Positions 36,000 to 48,949 of a DNA stretch of 64,000 nucleotides are shown piece after piece. Source of the stretch: Panorpa germanica. Lineage: Eukaryota > Arthropoda > Insecta > Mecoptera > Panorpidae. Where the stretch lies: NCBI GenBank assembly GCA_963678705.1, contig OY783222.1:13525730-13589729 (forward strand). The letters run 5' to 3'. The notes beneath the pieces are model-generated. The model made no database searches. It was given only the letters and a program-made list of their open reading frames with translations, and was not told the DNA's origin. The position numbers and the translations under genes are program-made. How positions within the stretch are numbered: position 1 is the first letter of the stretch; each line of letters begins with the position of its first letter.

Positions 36000-37240
36000 A
36001 ACATATAAAAACCAACTACTATAATACTGTTAATAAATGTATGCAATATTCATATTTGTATATCAATATCTTGCTTTTATTTTTAATTAATGTTAGAATT
36101 AAGATTTCTTTGTCTCAATTCATTTATATTTTATGCCTATTTGTTTTTATATACACTGCTCGCCGTGGGCAAACCATAACATTTCTTATGTAAACATCCT
36201 TTGTTTTACGATTCATTTCTACTAGGCATCGACACTACGTTTTTGTTCCTAATTAGTTCTTATTGCTTCAACACTCAAACCTACAGCACGCTTAACCTTT
36301 TGGTGCATAAACATAAAATAATAATTACACATATTTTTATTTATAACTCAAACCACGAGTTACATTTACTTAGTGTCGTAACTAGTATTCTTATCAACTA
36401 AAGTATTTAATCAATTTATATGTAATTCAATAGTGTAGTTTAGAATAAATGTAATCTAAAAAAGTTCTGATGTTTTGCTGTGTCTTTTGATATAAAGAAA
36501 AAATAACTATTAATTACTTAATACTAAGCTATTGAAACCACTTACCACTAAGCTATTGAAAGGGACTGAGCGACATTTGCCGTTCGAGAATTTGGATACC
36601 GCCGACAGATCGCAGATACGCCCTAGCCAGCCTATAGATCTCTATAAGGTCCAAACTCCGCAAACAAACACTACATACTGCCCCGTATTAAGTCTTCAAC
36701 GGCCACTATATAAACTATCAATTCGCCCTCTCTCCCAATTATTTGTTTAAATTTCTTTTAAGTCCACGTAAAATTCGTTTTTCTAGGCACAAATGCATTT
36801 CAACCTATAAGAAACAACCTTTTTTTTTTTATTTTGTAGCTTCCACACGAAGAGAAATTTCCTTTTCTTAGCTCCCACACGAAATAAATTGTATCTGGTT
36901 ACAATTGGCTTCATTGAATCTGGTCCCACCAAATTACGTACCATAAACATTTGTATAGTTCAAATTGCGAGAGTTCGGCGGCGACTCATACATGAAACAA
37001 GTTGTGGAGTATAAACTGCCGATATAACTAAAAAGCACTGACTCACTTATTTTTCTATAATGTATATAGTTATAGAAACGAATAAGATAAAATTCATCAT
37101 CGTATAGATTTATACCGCTCTTATAGCCTCTTTTAAGTATAAGTCGTCGCCGAACTATCGTGATATCGGGCCTGACTACATATAATTTATCATATAAATT
37201 AACTTATAACTGGCCAGTTTTGTATAGGAAAAACTCTTAC
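36000..37240. other. Intron of ASB-B with extra sequence relative to copy A
   Basis: Between the exon 6 and exon 5 equivalents. The segment at about 36660-36830 (TACTGCCCCGTATTAAG, AATTCGCCC) aligns with both sides of the Helitron pair in copy A (29170-29240 and 30380-30480). 36060-36650 has no counterpart that I can see in copy A. No coding frame. Confidence 0.4.
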
Positions 37241-38010
37241 CGACATGTAGTACAGTCATTCGCTGTGTACAGGTTTTAACATTTGTATCTGCGCCATGTT
37301 TTATAAGAAGTTCCAGAAATCGAATATCATGTAATACAGCTTTATGCACCGGGTAATCTTCATACTCCAAGACATGAATTTCATCGCTTCTAGTAGTAAC
37401 CAAATGTTGGACACAATTCCATGCACCTCGTTCGCACGCCAAATGCAAAAGGGGTTTCCGAATACGGAATGTTGCATCTGAGTGCAAGTGAATACGCCAC
37501 TAAGTAATATTCAAAACGATATGCAAAATAAAATAAACATAAATAAAATAAATATAATAAATTATATCATTATACAAATAATATTATTAAATTTTACCCA
37601 TTTTTCCTCCATTTTTTTAACTAGTATGTTCAACACACCAACTTGATCACCATCTAAAGCATACAGAACAGCATCCTGCAGCTTACTTGTGGGTCTATCT
37701 TTAAGACCATCGTCTTGAGCTGAAAATTGCGAAGAAGTACGAATCAGACACATATACATAATTATAGTGAATTACAAATAAATAATACTACGCAGATTGA
37801 ATCAATAGCGGAGTAACCTTTAAATGCACTGGGTTCTAATAGGCTGGACTAATGGATAACGGGCTTTGATTGACAAGTAGGTTAATATATGTATAACGCC
37901 TTTAGATTTTTTTTAAATATTTAAAAATTTGAATTTCGGTTTTGCCGCTTTTTTCTTCGACATTACGGAACATCCTCGACTAATATATATTTGATTTTTT
38001 TTAATACACT

Positions 38011-38210
38011 TACTTAACGTCGCCTTATTTCCGATGCTGAATCCTATCACCGACGATCTCCTACTATTGGCTACTCTCCTAATATTGTTGGCAATTTTTA
38101 TGGTCTTGTGGCCTCGCATATGTCTCGCGGATTACACCACTGCCTAATAATTGTAAGAATTTTGTGTGCACAATCAAACCCAGAAAATATAGGCATAAAA
38201 CATGAACGCT
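38011..38210 (+). repeat. Dispersed repeat R copy 4
   Basis: Same order of blocks as 31405-31575 with a short internal duplication (CTACTATTGGCTACTCTCCTAATATTG). Lies in the ASB-B intron 3. Confidence 0.5.
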
Positions 38211-39018
38211 CTTGGCCGCTGTGTCGTCTAAATATTTGATTTTATTTTTCTACGTTTACAACGTTCATATTATGGAAACTTTATGTGTCAAACGAGCCAG
38301 CTGCAAATAACTGATACTGACGGGTATATTTTTTAAACTCTGTTTACAATTCAAGAGAAAAAAAGAGGCTGACAATCGGGTGAGGTCACAGAAAAATCTA
38401 TTTTTTATAACTTTTTTCACTTTTTTCAATTATTAAACGAAAAAAGTGACTATTTTTATTGTTAATTGTCCTAAAATATGATGAGTCAATAAAAAATAAT
38501 TGGAAATTTGAGATTCTGAAAAACAACTTTATCATATACAAATATGTTTTTCAAATACATATACTCAAAATACAAATTACCTATTTTCTATTTAAATACG
38601 TTTTATGAGTATAGAATTTTATATTTTATTTTAAAACTTTTACAAACCTATTTCCTATTTGGAAAATGCAAAATACTTTTTTTATTTTTGTTACTTCATA
38701 GTGTTATCCGTAAACATTATTTTTTTAATATAAACTTAAAACCCACAAAGTTTAACAAGGTCTTGCAAGAACAGGGGAGAGGTACAAAAAGTATAAAATG
38801 AATGGTCCCTTACATATTAAGAGCCAAGCACCGCCAGACCTACATCATTTTAGAAAGGCTGAAATTTTTTTAGCGCAAGTACCTACAGCAGGTAAGAACA
38901 AGTGACTATGAACCTTAAGAGGTACTGGCTTTGCCAGGTATATAAATTGGTGAAAAATTACGTCACAGTATAAATGCTAATTTTTTGTTTGTTTTTACTA
39001 TGTTTGTTTAACTTTGCA

Positions 39019-39226
39019 GTATTTAAAAGATAATGATACTAATTTAGATTCTTTAATTAAATATCCATACTTAAAGAAAATATTTTAAAAATTTAAGACT
39101 TGCTTACCAAGTTCTGCCACAGTAGAACGTTTTTCTTCGTTTGTAGGAATGATAACGACACCTCATCGACGAAAAATGAAAGATAAATTATTTGAACATA
39201 TAGTGGTATTAAAATCCGTAACATAA
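39019..39226 (+). pseudogene. hAT transposase fragment (C-terminal dimerisation domain) in ASB-B intron 3
   Basis: The plus frames read YLKDNDTNLDSLIKYPYLKK, then (after a stop) CLPSSATVERFSSFVGMI and PHRRKMKDKLFEHIVVLKS, ending TAA at 39224-39226. This matches the hAT C-terminal signature (LPSSA.VER.FS). Sequence upstream to about 38790 may be more of the same element but is not readable. It is a dead remnant, also partly present in copy A, so it inserted before the duplication. Confidence 0.65.
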
Positions 39227-39666
39227 ATAACATTTATAATTAGTAAGACAAAGAGTATTCTATTTTTTCAAAAGTATTTTTAAAATACGTATTTTGTATT
39301 TAAATACTAACATGAAATTTATTTGTATTTTTTTTTTTTTTTAGTAATACTTCACGGGCTTATTTTGTATTTGAAAGAGAAAAATAACGAGGTATTTGTA
39401 TTTTATATTTAAATACTTTTGAAAAGTATTTGTGCACATCTTCGCATATATAGTAGTTTTATAGAAATTAAGACGTGGTTCACAAGCCCATTTGCAATAA
39501 ACCATTTAAATGCTTATGGAGCTAATATAAAATACTAAATAGACGTTTATTATTTTAGAACGGCAGTAATCTATCTTAAACGTATTGGTAAATTGTGTGC
39601 TTTCATTCTGTCGCGGCCTGACTATTGACTGTTAAGTGAAAGCGAAAAGTCATTACTTCAAAGTCA

Positions 39667-40016
39667 ATGGGCTTATATCCTCATTTTTTAGTGGTCGATT
39701 TTTCAATTGTTGATTGAAATTGATGTTAATAAATGTGTATTGGCGTGTCTATTTTATTAAATATCTAAATGTTGACGGAGATATAGCAATTGAAAATTTG
39801 AATTGTAATTTTAACGCTAGAAATGGTCGGCCATATTTGTATGACGTGAAATGCATTTTAACGTCTTGGAATGTTCTATAACGTTGAATTTCTTTAACAA
39901 TTAAAGAGACAAAATGACGTTATTAAAAAATAATGGAACATTTGAGGTTCTAGTAACCCACTTTATCAATATATAGTACACTTTTATAGACATTAAGACA
40001 TAGGACACAAGCCCAT
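39667..40016. mobile_element. TA-family MITE M, copy 3, internally deleted
   Basis: ATGGGCTTATATCCTCATTT at one end and AGGACACAAGCCCAT at the other, about 350 bp. The corresponding place in copy A (about 32600) lacks it, so it inserted after the segmental duplication. Confidence 0.7.
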
Positions 40017-40862
40017 TTTCAGATTCTGAAGCTTTAATATGTATTAAATATTTAGAAGAACATTTGCTTCAAATTTTTTCATGTTAATCTATAATATATT
40101 TGGGTATTTGCACAAAGTTTTTCAAAATAAAATAAAATTTAAGCAAGCAGGTGGACTCTGCAGAGGATGCAACTCTGATTTGCATAACAATATTAAAATG
40201 AAAATATTCAAACTACAACTTATCTTCCCTTACCACTAAATCTGTCACTATCTTTACAATTATGCGAATGAGGCCCTGGAAAACACATCCGCGCCTTCTT
40301 ATCAATTCTTGCTCCATGCCTTAAAAGAAGTTCAACACATTCTTCGTAACTAAAATTAAAAAGGTAAATCGGTATTGTACATAGAGATACCAGGGTACAT
40401 ATTTTTCCATCGTCAAAGTTGCTCTCACCCTTTAAGGCAGGCAATATGTAGAGGTAAAGAGCACGCACTACGATTTACATCTAAGTTATGTCTGGTAAGA
40501 ATCCATCGTATTAAATCTACATGATTTAATCCAACGCATTTCTGCAGAAGATTATAACCAGCTTCATCGTGAATGGCCAGAATGTTTTCATACTAAATGC
40601 ATGAATATTTATCAAAAAAATTTATATAATGCAAAGAATATTAAATAGTAATATAACAATAATAATGGCAATAAAACAAAATCACCTTCGGAATTTCCAG
40701 TAGCAAGGCTTCTAATCTTTGTAAAGAAACATTAGGATTTTCCCTTAGTGCATCAAATATGGTATTGATTTTTTGTCTTGTACTTTCTGATATTTTATGT
40801 CCAAGACTATTTGACAAAAGAGCACTGCCACAATGGAAAACTTGACTAGCAGAACCACCCAT

Positions 40863-41561
40863 GTTAAATTATTCACTTAATAAACGCTTATTAATTTTTA
40901 ATTTATAGCAAATAATTTAAAAATTGATAGTGATTCCAAGTCATATACTTAATTTAATATTATAACATTTAAATCAGGTTTAACGTTATTTATATTTGCA
41001 CTGGTTTTAAAGAGACAGTTTACCATTACAACTAAAATAATAAACTTGATGCAAAAATATCATTGACATATTTTAATCAATTATAATTGTATGATTGTGA
41101 CAGATTGTGAATTTAATAAGTTCAGAGATGTAGCTTGTTAAAATAATGTCATAAAGTTTTCACTCTGCAATCTTGATGTTAATAGCCCGTAAAGATACTC
41201 TCCTGAATTTTCAGCTGTACTCACTGTACTCCAACTCCAGCTGACAGGGCTGACAGCTTACTTGACTTTATTTTATCTCGGTACTTTGTGGTACTTTGAT
41301 TCGTTTGACGTTTGTTCGAAGAGTTAAAGCGTATTAAGCAATATAAGGGCTTGTTAAGTTTTATATAAGGAATTATGTGCAAATATAGATTTCCAGTGAC
41401 ATTTATATAAACGTTTCAAAAAATATTTATATGTGTACATATGCATAACATTTATAAAGCTAACCTAAAAATGAAACACTGACTTACGACCCCCTACAGT
41501 TTCGAATACGAGCAATATCTGCAATATTTGTTAAGATTTTCCACGTTTGAAAAGTATTACA
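40863..41561. promoter_or_regulatory. Head-to-head promoter region of ASB-B and DONSON
   Basis: 699 bp between the divergent start codons, closely similar to 33368-34182. It drives the intact DONSON copy. The same CTGTACTCACTGTACTCC motif is kept; the CTGACCTGACC segment of copy A is deleted here. Confidence 0.5.
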
Positions 41562-44489
41562 ATGACTGACAATGGGGAAATTATTTCCTCATGGAAAACC
41601 CCAGAAGAGGTATGTCTTACCGTAGCCTCTAAACACAATCTATGAATGTTACATTTATGTAATATTTTACTTAAACAAAATCTTATAATAGTTAATCTAA
41701 ACGGGTCTTATTTTATTATTTGATACCTATTTTAAAAACATTTAATCATTAAAAAGATGTTCTAAAACTCCTACAATGTTTAAAAGAGTCTTCTTAAAAA
41801 GTTTGATGATTATGCTAATGCTCAAGAAGTTAACTTCTTTTTCAAATAGCCTAAAAACTAGGTCACAAGACTTATATTGGGTAAAATTATTTACGTAGCA
41901 AATAATTTTTGTTGTTAGATAATACACATAACAGCGGGTAGCTCAATATTGAAATAGTGTTGTATAATAATAGTTTTGGTTTTTAATTAGGTTATGAGGC
42001 TTCACAAGCTGAAGGTTCGCAAGAAAGCTCTTCAAGCTCGAATGGACTGTCCTAAGAAGATCGGGAATACAGTGTCATTAATTGCAGAGGAGCAATTTAT
42101 AGGAAAACGTAGTAATCCGTTTCTTAAGTAAGTGAAATCTTCGATTAAGTTAATCCTGCTATTATATTTATATATAAGTAATACATTTATGATAATATTA
42201 ATAGGAACACTAGTGAACAAAATAAGAGATTTAAATTTGGACCGGATTCTTCTCCAGTGACTAGAAATAATTCTTCCAATAAGAGTTTATTTGATCTTGT
42301 TACCAATACAGAACAGACAAAAATAATATTACCAAAGGAAGCCGAACCAGTAAAACAAACTGTATCATCTAAAAATGATATTTATGATTATTTAGAAGAA
42401 TCCAATGAAAAACCAAAAGTTTGTACAAAGTATTAAATATATTTTATGATGTTATAAGATGCCTATAATTTTATATTTAACAATTATTATGGCAATAGGA
42501 TATTAAAGGATTGGAGACATTGCCCGTAGATTGGTCAATAAAAACAAGAATTCGATTACTGAGCCAAGATTCAATGCCTGGACATCCGAAAACAAGCCAA
42601 GAAGCCAGCGGCTTAACAAGGTTGAAACTGTTAAATTATATTTATAATTAATTTTCATTTAAATAATAAAGTCTTTATTTTAGTTTTGTACGGTGTATTT
42701 ATCCATCTTCGTATACTGCTGATATTGGAGGCGGTAGTTTAGATACATCATTAGGAGCTCGTATTCAACAAGCAGCCTTATACTGGACTCATCCATCATT
42801 ACCTGGAGAAAAGTTATTTCCTAGAAAAACTAGAGGATCAACCGTTGTTGCCAGTTTACCACAAGGTGCACTACTTAGCGAATGGGCTGATAGTTTTAGA
42901 TCTTTGTTTCAGGTGACATTATTATGTAAGATTTTTACCTGTTGATTGCTTTACATACAATTTTAGACTTGTAATTTATATTGTATTTTATATTTAGTTA
43001 TTACGAGCGAAGCAGTGTCCCTATTTTTATTTATGTGCAAATAGTTTTACGGCACTTTTTCGTGCTGCTGGAGTTGGGGGCGAGGTTGAGCCTCATGTTT
43101 TTATAAGTCCAACAACTCAAGGCTTTAGACAAACTTTAAAACAAGAAGGTAACTTCGTCTTATGTTATTATTTATTCTTTTATTATATTATATATTATTT
43201 ATTTATATTTTATGTATATGTAAACATAAAATATGTTACATACATGTAATATTTTATGTAAACTGGACTGAATAATATTTTATGTATTATTTAATGTAAT
43301 TTTTTTTACGTAACGTTACATTTTTTATTTACCGAAGTACATTGTCACATTAAAGTACATTTGTTACATTGTCATTAAATTAATGCAAAAAACACCTAAA
43401 ATCTATTAATGATGTATACATTTTTTTAATATGTAACTTTAAATAATTTTGCATAAAAAGTTAAAATTACGCCAAAAAAGGCAAATTTATATATAAGTAT
43501 GCATTTTTTTTGTAATCTTACTTTATGTATATCTAAAAGTGTTTAACGAGATAAAACTATAATTCCTTATTTTACAGATATTGAATTTACAATGCCTTTA
43601 CGAAAATCTGAACGAAAATCATTTGAAAATTCACAAAGTATTGAAACGCAAACTGAAAATGAGAAAAACGCATCAAATATTGAAACTACTGTAAATAATG
43701 AACATGATGACGATGACGATGACGATGATGAATCTCATGAACAATGGCTTCAAAGTTTAGGAGTAGATGAAAGTGAAATAAAAAAAATTAATTATTCGCA
43801 GGCTAGAAAGGATCATGCTTCAGAATGTAAAGAAGATCTCAGTGATATGTCACTAGTGTCTGTACAGGGTCCTGATTTACAGGCATTATATAATTTTTTA
43901 TTAAACAGTAAAAGTACTGTAGGTGGTATAGGTGTAATTCCACCCACTTTGTTATCACCGACAGCGTTTTTAGGAAGCTCTTTAAAAACACTTCAAGTAA
44001 GAATAGATATTTAATATTTAGTTTATTATGCAGCAATAAGGGTTATGATCAATATCATTTTAGATACGTCACAGTCGTGTCCGAGTTGAAGGTTCAGACT
44101 ATCAAAGTATTGAGTTAAGAGGCCCAATTCTTCCAAATGCCGTAAGATCACTATGTGACGCGCTATCTTCAACTAGAGATCGGTTTAGTGTTACCACAGC
44201 AACCTCACAGGGTTCGCAGGCGCTAAGTAAAGCTGCAAAATCTGTTATAAAAAGTAAATTTTAAACATCACCTATTTGAAATAAGTTATAAAGAAATACT
44301 AATCTTATAAATACTTATTTAGATATTCCGGAAGCTGATATAGTTTTTGGATGTGAAAATTTATCTGGGTGTGGATTACCCAAGAATTTCTTACATGATA
44401 TTTGCGCGTCGAAACAAGAATCCATAACACACACAGACAGCATGCGATACAAAAGTGACCAAGGATACACGTGGGGAAATGTTGACTGA
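41562..44489 (+). CDS. donson: DONSON / humpty dumpty homologue, complete, 558 aa
   Basis: Nine exons: 41562-41609, 41991-42127, 42205-42418, 42499-42620, 42684-42912, 42998-43148, 43578-43996, 44064-44253, 44323-44489 (stop TGA). The sum is 1677 nt and all joins are in frame; human DONSON is 566 aa. Conserved blocks: LPVDWSIKTRIRLLSQ; ARIQQAALYWTHPSLPGEKL then FPRKTRG; LSEWADSFRSLFQLLRAKQC; PYFYLCANSFTALFRAAG; VFISPTTQGFRQTLKQE; IEFTMPLRKSERKS; an acidic insert (DDDDDDDESHEQWLQSLGVDE); PDLQALYNFLLNSKSTVGG; PPTLLSPTAF; ELRGPILPNAVRSL; and the tail NLSGCGLPKNFL. Family role: DONSON loads and stabilises replicative helicase and forks in the nucleus; the fly orthologue humpty dumpty is needed for DNA replication. 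This is the only working copy seen here. Confidence 0.95.
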
Positions 44490-44823
44490 AAACACTTTTT
44501 GTAAGATACCCTATTATTTATTAATATGTAACTGATTTTCTATTAAATTTATAGTTATAATTTTTACACTAATGAATTATTTTTTTAATAAACTATTTAC
44601 ATAATAATATATAAGTTTCCATTACTTATTAGATAAAAAATTTAAAAAACCTTATTGTAATCCCAATTAGATATTTACTGTTCATTTAATCAGTTCGATA
44701 GGGGTCCCACAGTATGTAGGAACATTTGTTTAAATTATTACTTGTATTTATTTAGAAGATATCGTATAATAGTATATCCTAGTAGAACGTAGGGGTCGTG
44801 CGGAAGTGTCTTCACCATAGATC

Positions 44824-45237
44824 TTAGCACCAGCTAAGACCCTCCATGAACCTAACGTCGTCCATGGAAGCAGGAGTACCAGCAAAATTTCTGTTGACAA
44901 AAATCGTTTTATTTTACTGATTGCAGTTAGTATAAACCACATTATAAGCAAATTAAATATCTTACTGCTGTAGCCCTGCGCCGCCAATGACGGCCACCTC
45001 CTTGGACGCGTTGTTGGTCTTGAAGTTATGTGGTGAATAGCGGTTGTATAGACCCCAGATGCTGTCCATGAGCTTACTGTTGTATTTGACTGGTGTTAAT
45101 TCCCGAGCACCTGTGGAATTGTGCTTTGGTTTTTCATCTGCGCTACTTTGAAGCCGAGATACTACCATTCCACGTTCCCGTTCCATGGCGCTTCGAGCCT
45201 TGCAAGCAGCAAAAGCCCCATGTGGAACGGCCGACAT
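44824..45237 (-). CDS. Small uncharacterised protein, 112 aa
   Basis: Two coding exons: 44966-45237 (ATG 45235-45237) and 44824-44890 (stop TAA), total 339 nt, donor GCA|GTAAGA, acceptor CAACAG. Protein: MSAVPHGAFAACKARSAMER, then EKPKHNSTGARELTPV, KLMDSIWGLYNRYSPHNF and, across the splice, GGAGLQQNFAGTPASMDDV, ending FMEGLSWC. The reading frame stays open upstream of the ATG to an acceptor (TTTCCAG at 45249-45255), so either a 5' UTR intron or further coding exons lie upstream. No signal peptide, membrane segment or family that I recognise. It is relatively GC-rich compared with its surroundings, as real exons here are. It runs tail-to-tail with DONSON, 334 bp away. Confidence 0.65.
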
Positions 45238-45255
45238 ATTACCGCACTCTGGAAA

Positions 45256-47869
45256 TAATATTATATTAAAACCCAATTCTATTCACTATCAATTTGTATT
45301 AGTGCAATAAACTACGTTAGTGTGCAAACATTTCCATTCACGCTCAAACTTTGTACAGCTGTAGCAACTAAATTATGATGAAAGTTTGATAAATTATGGT
45401 AAAAGTCATGAGACATTTTTTATTTATATACTCAGAATTTTACGCTGTAAAAATTTATCGAAAACTTTTTAAAATATCTTTTATTGCTTTTGATTTATGT
45501 ACGCAAAAAGCGCATTGGATTAGTTTTTAATTTTTTATACGAAAACCAAGGGCACCAAAAAGATTATTATGTAAAATTTAGCAGAAACCTATTGAAGAAA
45601 GAGAATAAGAAATAATTTTCCAGTGTCGACGGGGACTGGTGGGAAGTAAAAAGCGGAAACGTGTTTGTTGATATTCTTAAATATGAATAAAACGGTTTTC
45701 CGTGTTTGAAACTTGACAACTGTATTACAGTGAGGGCAGTGAATGGGGGAGTGGGCTCTTCATAATCTCATAAAAGAATAATAATAATATAATAAAAATA
45801 GTAAACCACATTTTTCATTTTCATATTTATTCTCGGATATGAACAAAATATTTAAATATTCCAGTGACGGAGGTGAATGGGGAAGCTAATGCTAAAATGT
45901 AGATACAAAGTTGAAACTTAGAATGTAGATTTAGTATAGAATGTAACTACTGTAAATAAATTAAAAATATGGGGACCGGCAACTATACTCAGATTCTTAT
46001 TTGTAAGTAAAAACAGAAAAGTGAATATTGTCCAGCATCTGTGCCTTCCACTAACTCCGTAAGATCTCAAGTCTTAGAGTGTATAACATACACAATACAC
46101 ACTAAACGTGTTTATGCGTAAGATGTATATTTGTGTAGGATTTAATGATTTAACAAAATGTTTCAACTTGACTTGAATTAAATTCGAACCACTTAGAAGC
46201 AAATTGAAGGATGTTTTGTCGTGTCTTTTACACCGTTTGTGTTCAATATGTTCATGTTATAATCCTTTTCGTATTTTTTTCTGGAATCAACTAACACGTA
46301 TCTTGATTGTTTAGATCTATGATTATGGGATTCCATTTGGCAAAAGCATTTGTCGTATTTTACCAGTATTACATCTTATAAGAGGCTGCGATAGAATTGG
46401 TATATTAGGAACAACGATTTCGTACAAAAAGCTCAGATATATTTAGCCTTATCAATTTACTTGATACGTAAGGAGTGGGGGGATAATTAAAATTTGAAAT
46501 GAAGTTACGAATTAAATAATTTTATAAATGATAAAAATTAAAGAAGCGTCATCTTACGACAGGACAAACTGTAGTATATATATATTTTTATTTTAGAATT
46601 TGAGGCGATTTCAACGACAAGGTCATATTCGCCTGAAATTAATTTATTTTAATTAAATTTGGTTTATTACATTTATAAGGAATTCAAGGACTTTTTTTAA
46701 TTGTTTCCGGATTGTCTGAAAGCATGTCCTTTAGTTCACCACTGATGTTGTGTTTTGTTCTTTGCAGTTCTTTGCGTTTGATATTGTGGTCAGCTGCCTA
46801 ACTAATAACCTAGGTTATTAGTCTGTAGTATATTTATATTATAATCAACTAAACGAAATAATACCGAAAGAAGTACGACAGTACCATTGTTTTTATCGTA
46901 TGAAAAATAAATAACATATATTACATAACGTTTCAAATACGTTTAACTGAACTATAAAAATTAATGAAAGAGTTGATTTTTGCAAGATTTTCACCAGGTT
47001 CTTGAATAGAGTAAGATATGTACATATACATAAAGGAATTTGGTCTTTGATATTATGTATATAAATTTAACATATATGCAAAAAAACATCACATTACATA
47101 TGAAAAATATGGGTCAATGGAAGGTTAAAAGTCTCGACTTTTTAAAAGATAATGTTACTTTATCAAAGTCCGGTCTAAAATACTCGTAGTTCAAATACAG
47201 TAAACAACTTAACGAATTTAATTCCAAATTTAAATATAGAAACCAAAACCATCAAAATACGAGTATAATAACCAGTTTAAAAAAAATTCTTATGAATATA
47301 GATATTTATTAGAGTTTGTATTATCAAATTATTATTTGCGCAATACCTTATCAAGAAAAAAAAACAACTCTGTTAGTATCTTCAAATGTCTGACCATCAG
47401 TGAAAGATGTTCTTGAATACTATCTGTGAAGGCACGTGTTTGATAAATATTTAAGAGTTTGGCACAGATATCTAAAATAGTGCATTTCAGAGTCAGCATA
47501 TGAGCCCGATGATGATAAATTCCACATTGTATTATTCTATGAACGCAAAACTTTATGAATCTAGTACATTTTCACTAACTAATTCCTACTTAAATAATTT
47601 ATTTTATTAATGAAATACGTCGGGTAATTTGTATTTTTTTCTTTATTGTTTTACTGCTAATTCATTTATGCTCGATCGTTGTAGTTTATTACTTGTTATG
47701 TCGAGACACTCTCGTGGTTTTGTAATTTTAGCTGAGTCGTCTGCCATGACATCTTGTAATTGCTTTTTGATGTTGTTTTTCCCTCGAATGGTTTCGTATG
47801 TTTAGCATGTTATCCGTAGGTGTAGTACTGTTACTTAACAAACTTTGTACTTTAAAAATTGTATCCCGG

Positions 47870-47870
<1 letters not shown>
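45256..47870. other. Gene-free region
   Basis: No coding potential or recognisable element termini on either strand. An upstream non-coding exon of the small gene at 44824-45237 could lie here but cannot be placed. Confidence 0.4.

Positions 47871-47871
<1 letters not shown>

Positions 47872-47946
<75 letters not shown>
47872..47946. repeat. (TA)n microsatellite
   Basis: About 37 uninterrupted TA dinucleotides. Confidence 0.95.
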
Positions 47947-47949
<3 letters not shown>

Positions 47950-48465
47950 CGTATAAAATACAGCTGATAGCTGAATAAAATAAATAATATAGATGGTTTA
48001 TTTATTTTACTGGAAAATCAATTTAAAAAAACAATATTGTGTAAATGACAACCTTTACGGTGTTTGCACTCCTCTAATGCTGGCTTTATAGCAAACAGTT
48101 TTGTTTTCGAAAAACAAAACAAAAACATAATTTGTTTTATTTTAAAATAGTTCTGTTTTACGAAAACAGACTGTTCGCACTCAACAGACTGGTTTTGTTT
48201 TTAATGTTTTTTTGTGTGTCCCATAAAAATTTAGTATCCCACAAAGAATTGTGTTGGCGATACATTTCTATTAAATTCCTGGTCTTATCTTTTCTCCGCT
48301 GTATTCTGCACTTTTTTAAAGCTGCTCTTGGAACTAGTTGCTAGGCAAATGATAAACAACAACTGACAAGCGCAAATGTTCACAAAAAACAAAACTGCGT
48401 GTTTAAACCAAGCAGATTAAAAAACAACAACAAACGTGTTTTCCTTTGATCTTACCTTGGACCAT

Positions 48466-48900
48466 ATAATGGAGAGTAAATGCTGGACCTGAAATAGTGT
48501 CCAAAATGTGTGCGATAGAGAAAGGTATATGTTCCTATTTGTTCTCTATGCGCATGCGTCGAAAGTAACAGTTGTCAAGTCAGAGCTTTCTAGATATATA
48601 TAATACGTGACAGTTGTTGAATATGACATTATAGTGAGTAGAATAATGTAGATATGTATAAATATAAATAAACTATATATAAATATAACTAAAAACGTGA
48701 GTTCTGGCCAGTTCAAATATCAACTGTGTTGGCCGTTATCCCTACAGCAACATCTATGGCGTTCAGGAGTATATGTTTTCACTGAACGGTCACTGGTTTA
48801 CCGAAAGGCGAGCTTTGTACCAACTAAATATGATTTCTTTACATATATTTTCTTTATAATATCTTATAGAATATTAATATTTATTATATCTAACGCTTGC
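48466..48900 (+). mobile_element. Partial copy of the 62523-63102 terminal-inverted-repeat element
   Basis: Shares ATGGAGAG, GTGTCCAAAATGTGTGCGA, TTGTTCTCTATGCGCATGCG, GTCAAGTCAGAGCT, ATACGTGACAGTTGTT, and further in ACATCTATGGCGTTCA and CACTGAACGGTCACTG. The far inverted terminus is missing. Confidence 0.65.
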
Positions 48901-48949
48901 TTGCTATATCTATTGCTTGCGGGACTGCCGCCATTTCTGATGTGATTTC

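Larger units (their letters stand above)
35391..40862 (-). pseudogene. ASB-like gene copy B, decayed and without SOCS box
   Basis: Seven or eight exons align with copy A: 40686-40862 (ATG), 40429-40592, 40234-40349, 37598-37719, 37241-37477, 35836-35988, about 35578-35752, about 35391-35476. Exons 1-4 are open and phase-correct. Lesions: exon 5 has 2 extra nt at its start relative to copy A (GAATACGGAATGTTGCAT against GAATACGGAAAGGCAT on plus). The exon 6 donor has lost a G (GCAAG|TTAATT). A ~12-nt duplication in exon 8 (GGAACTCAATGGAACTC) creates an early stop. The final SOCS exon is absent; the sequence runs into DONSON pseudogene. An upstream AG in intron 4 could rescue the exon 5 frame (see findings), but the later defects remain. 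A truncated ankyrin-only product is possible, not demonstrated. Confidence 0.8.

Noticed and set aside
43839-44036. Antisense frame over DONSON
   Set aside because: Mirror of a real exon; no independent support.
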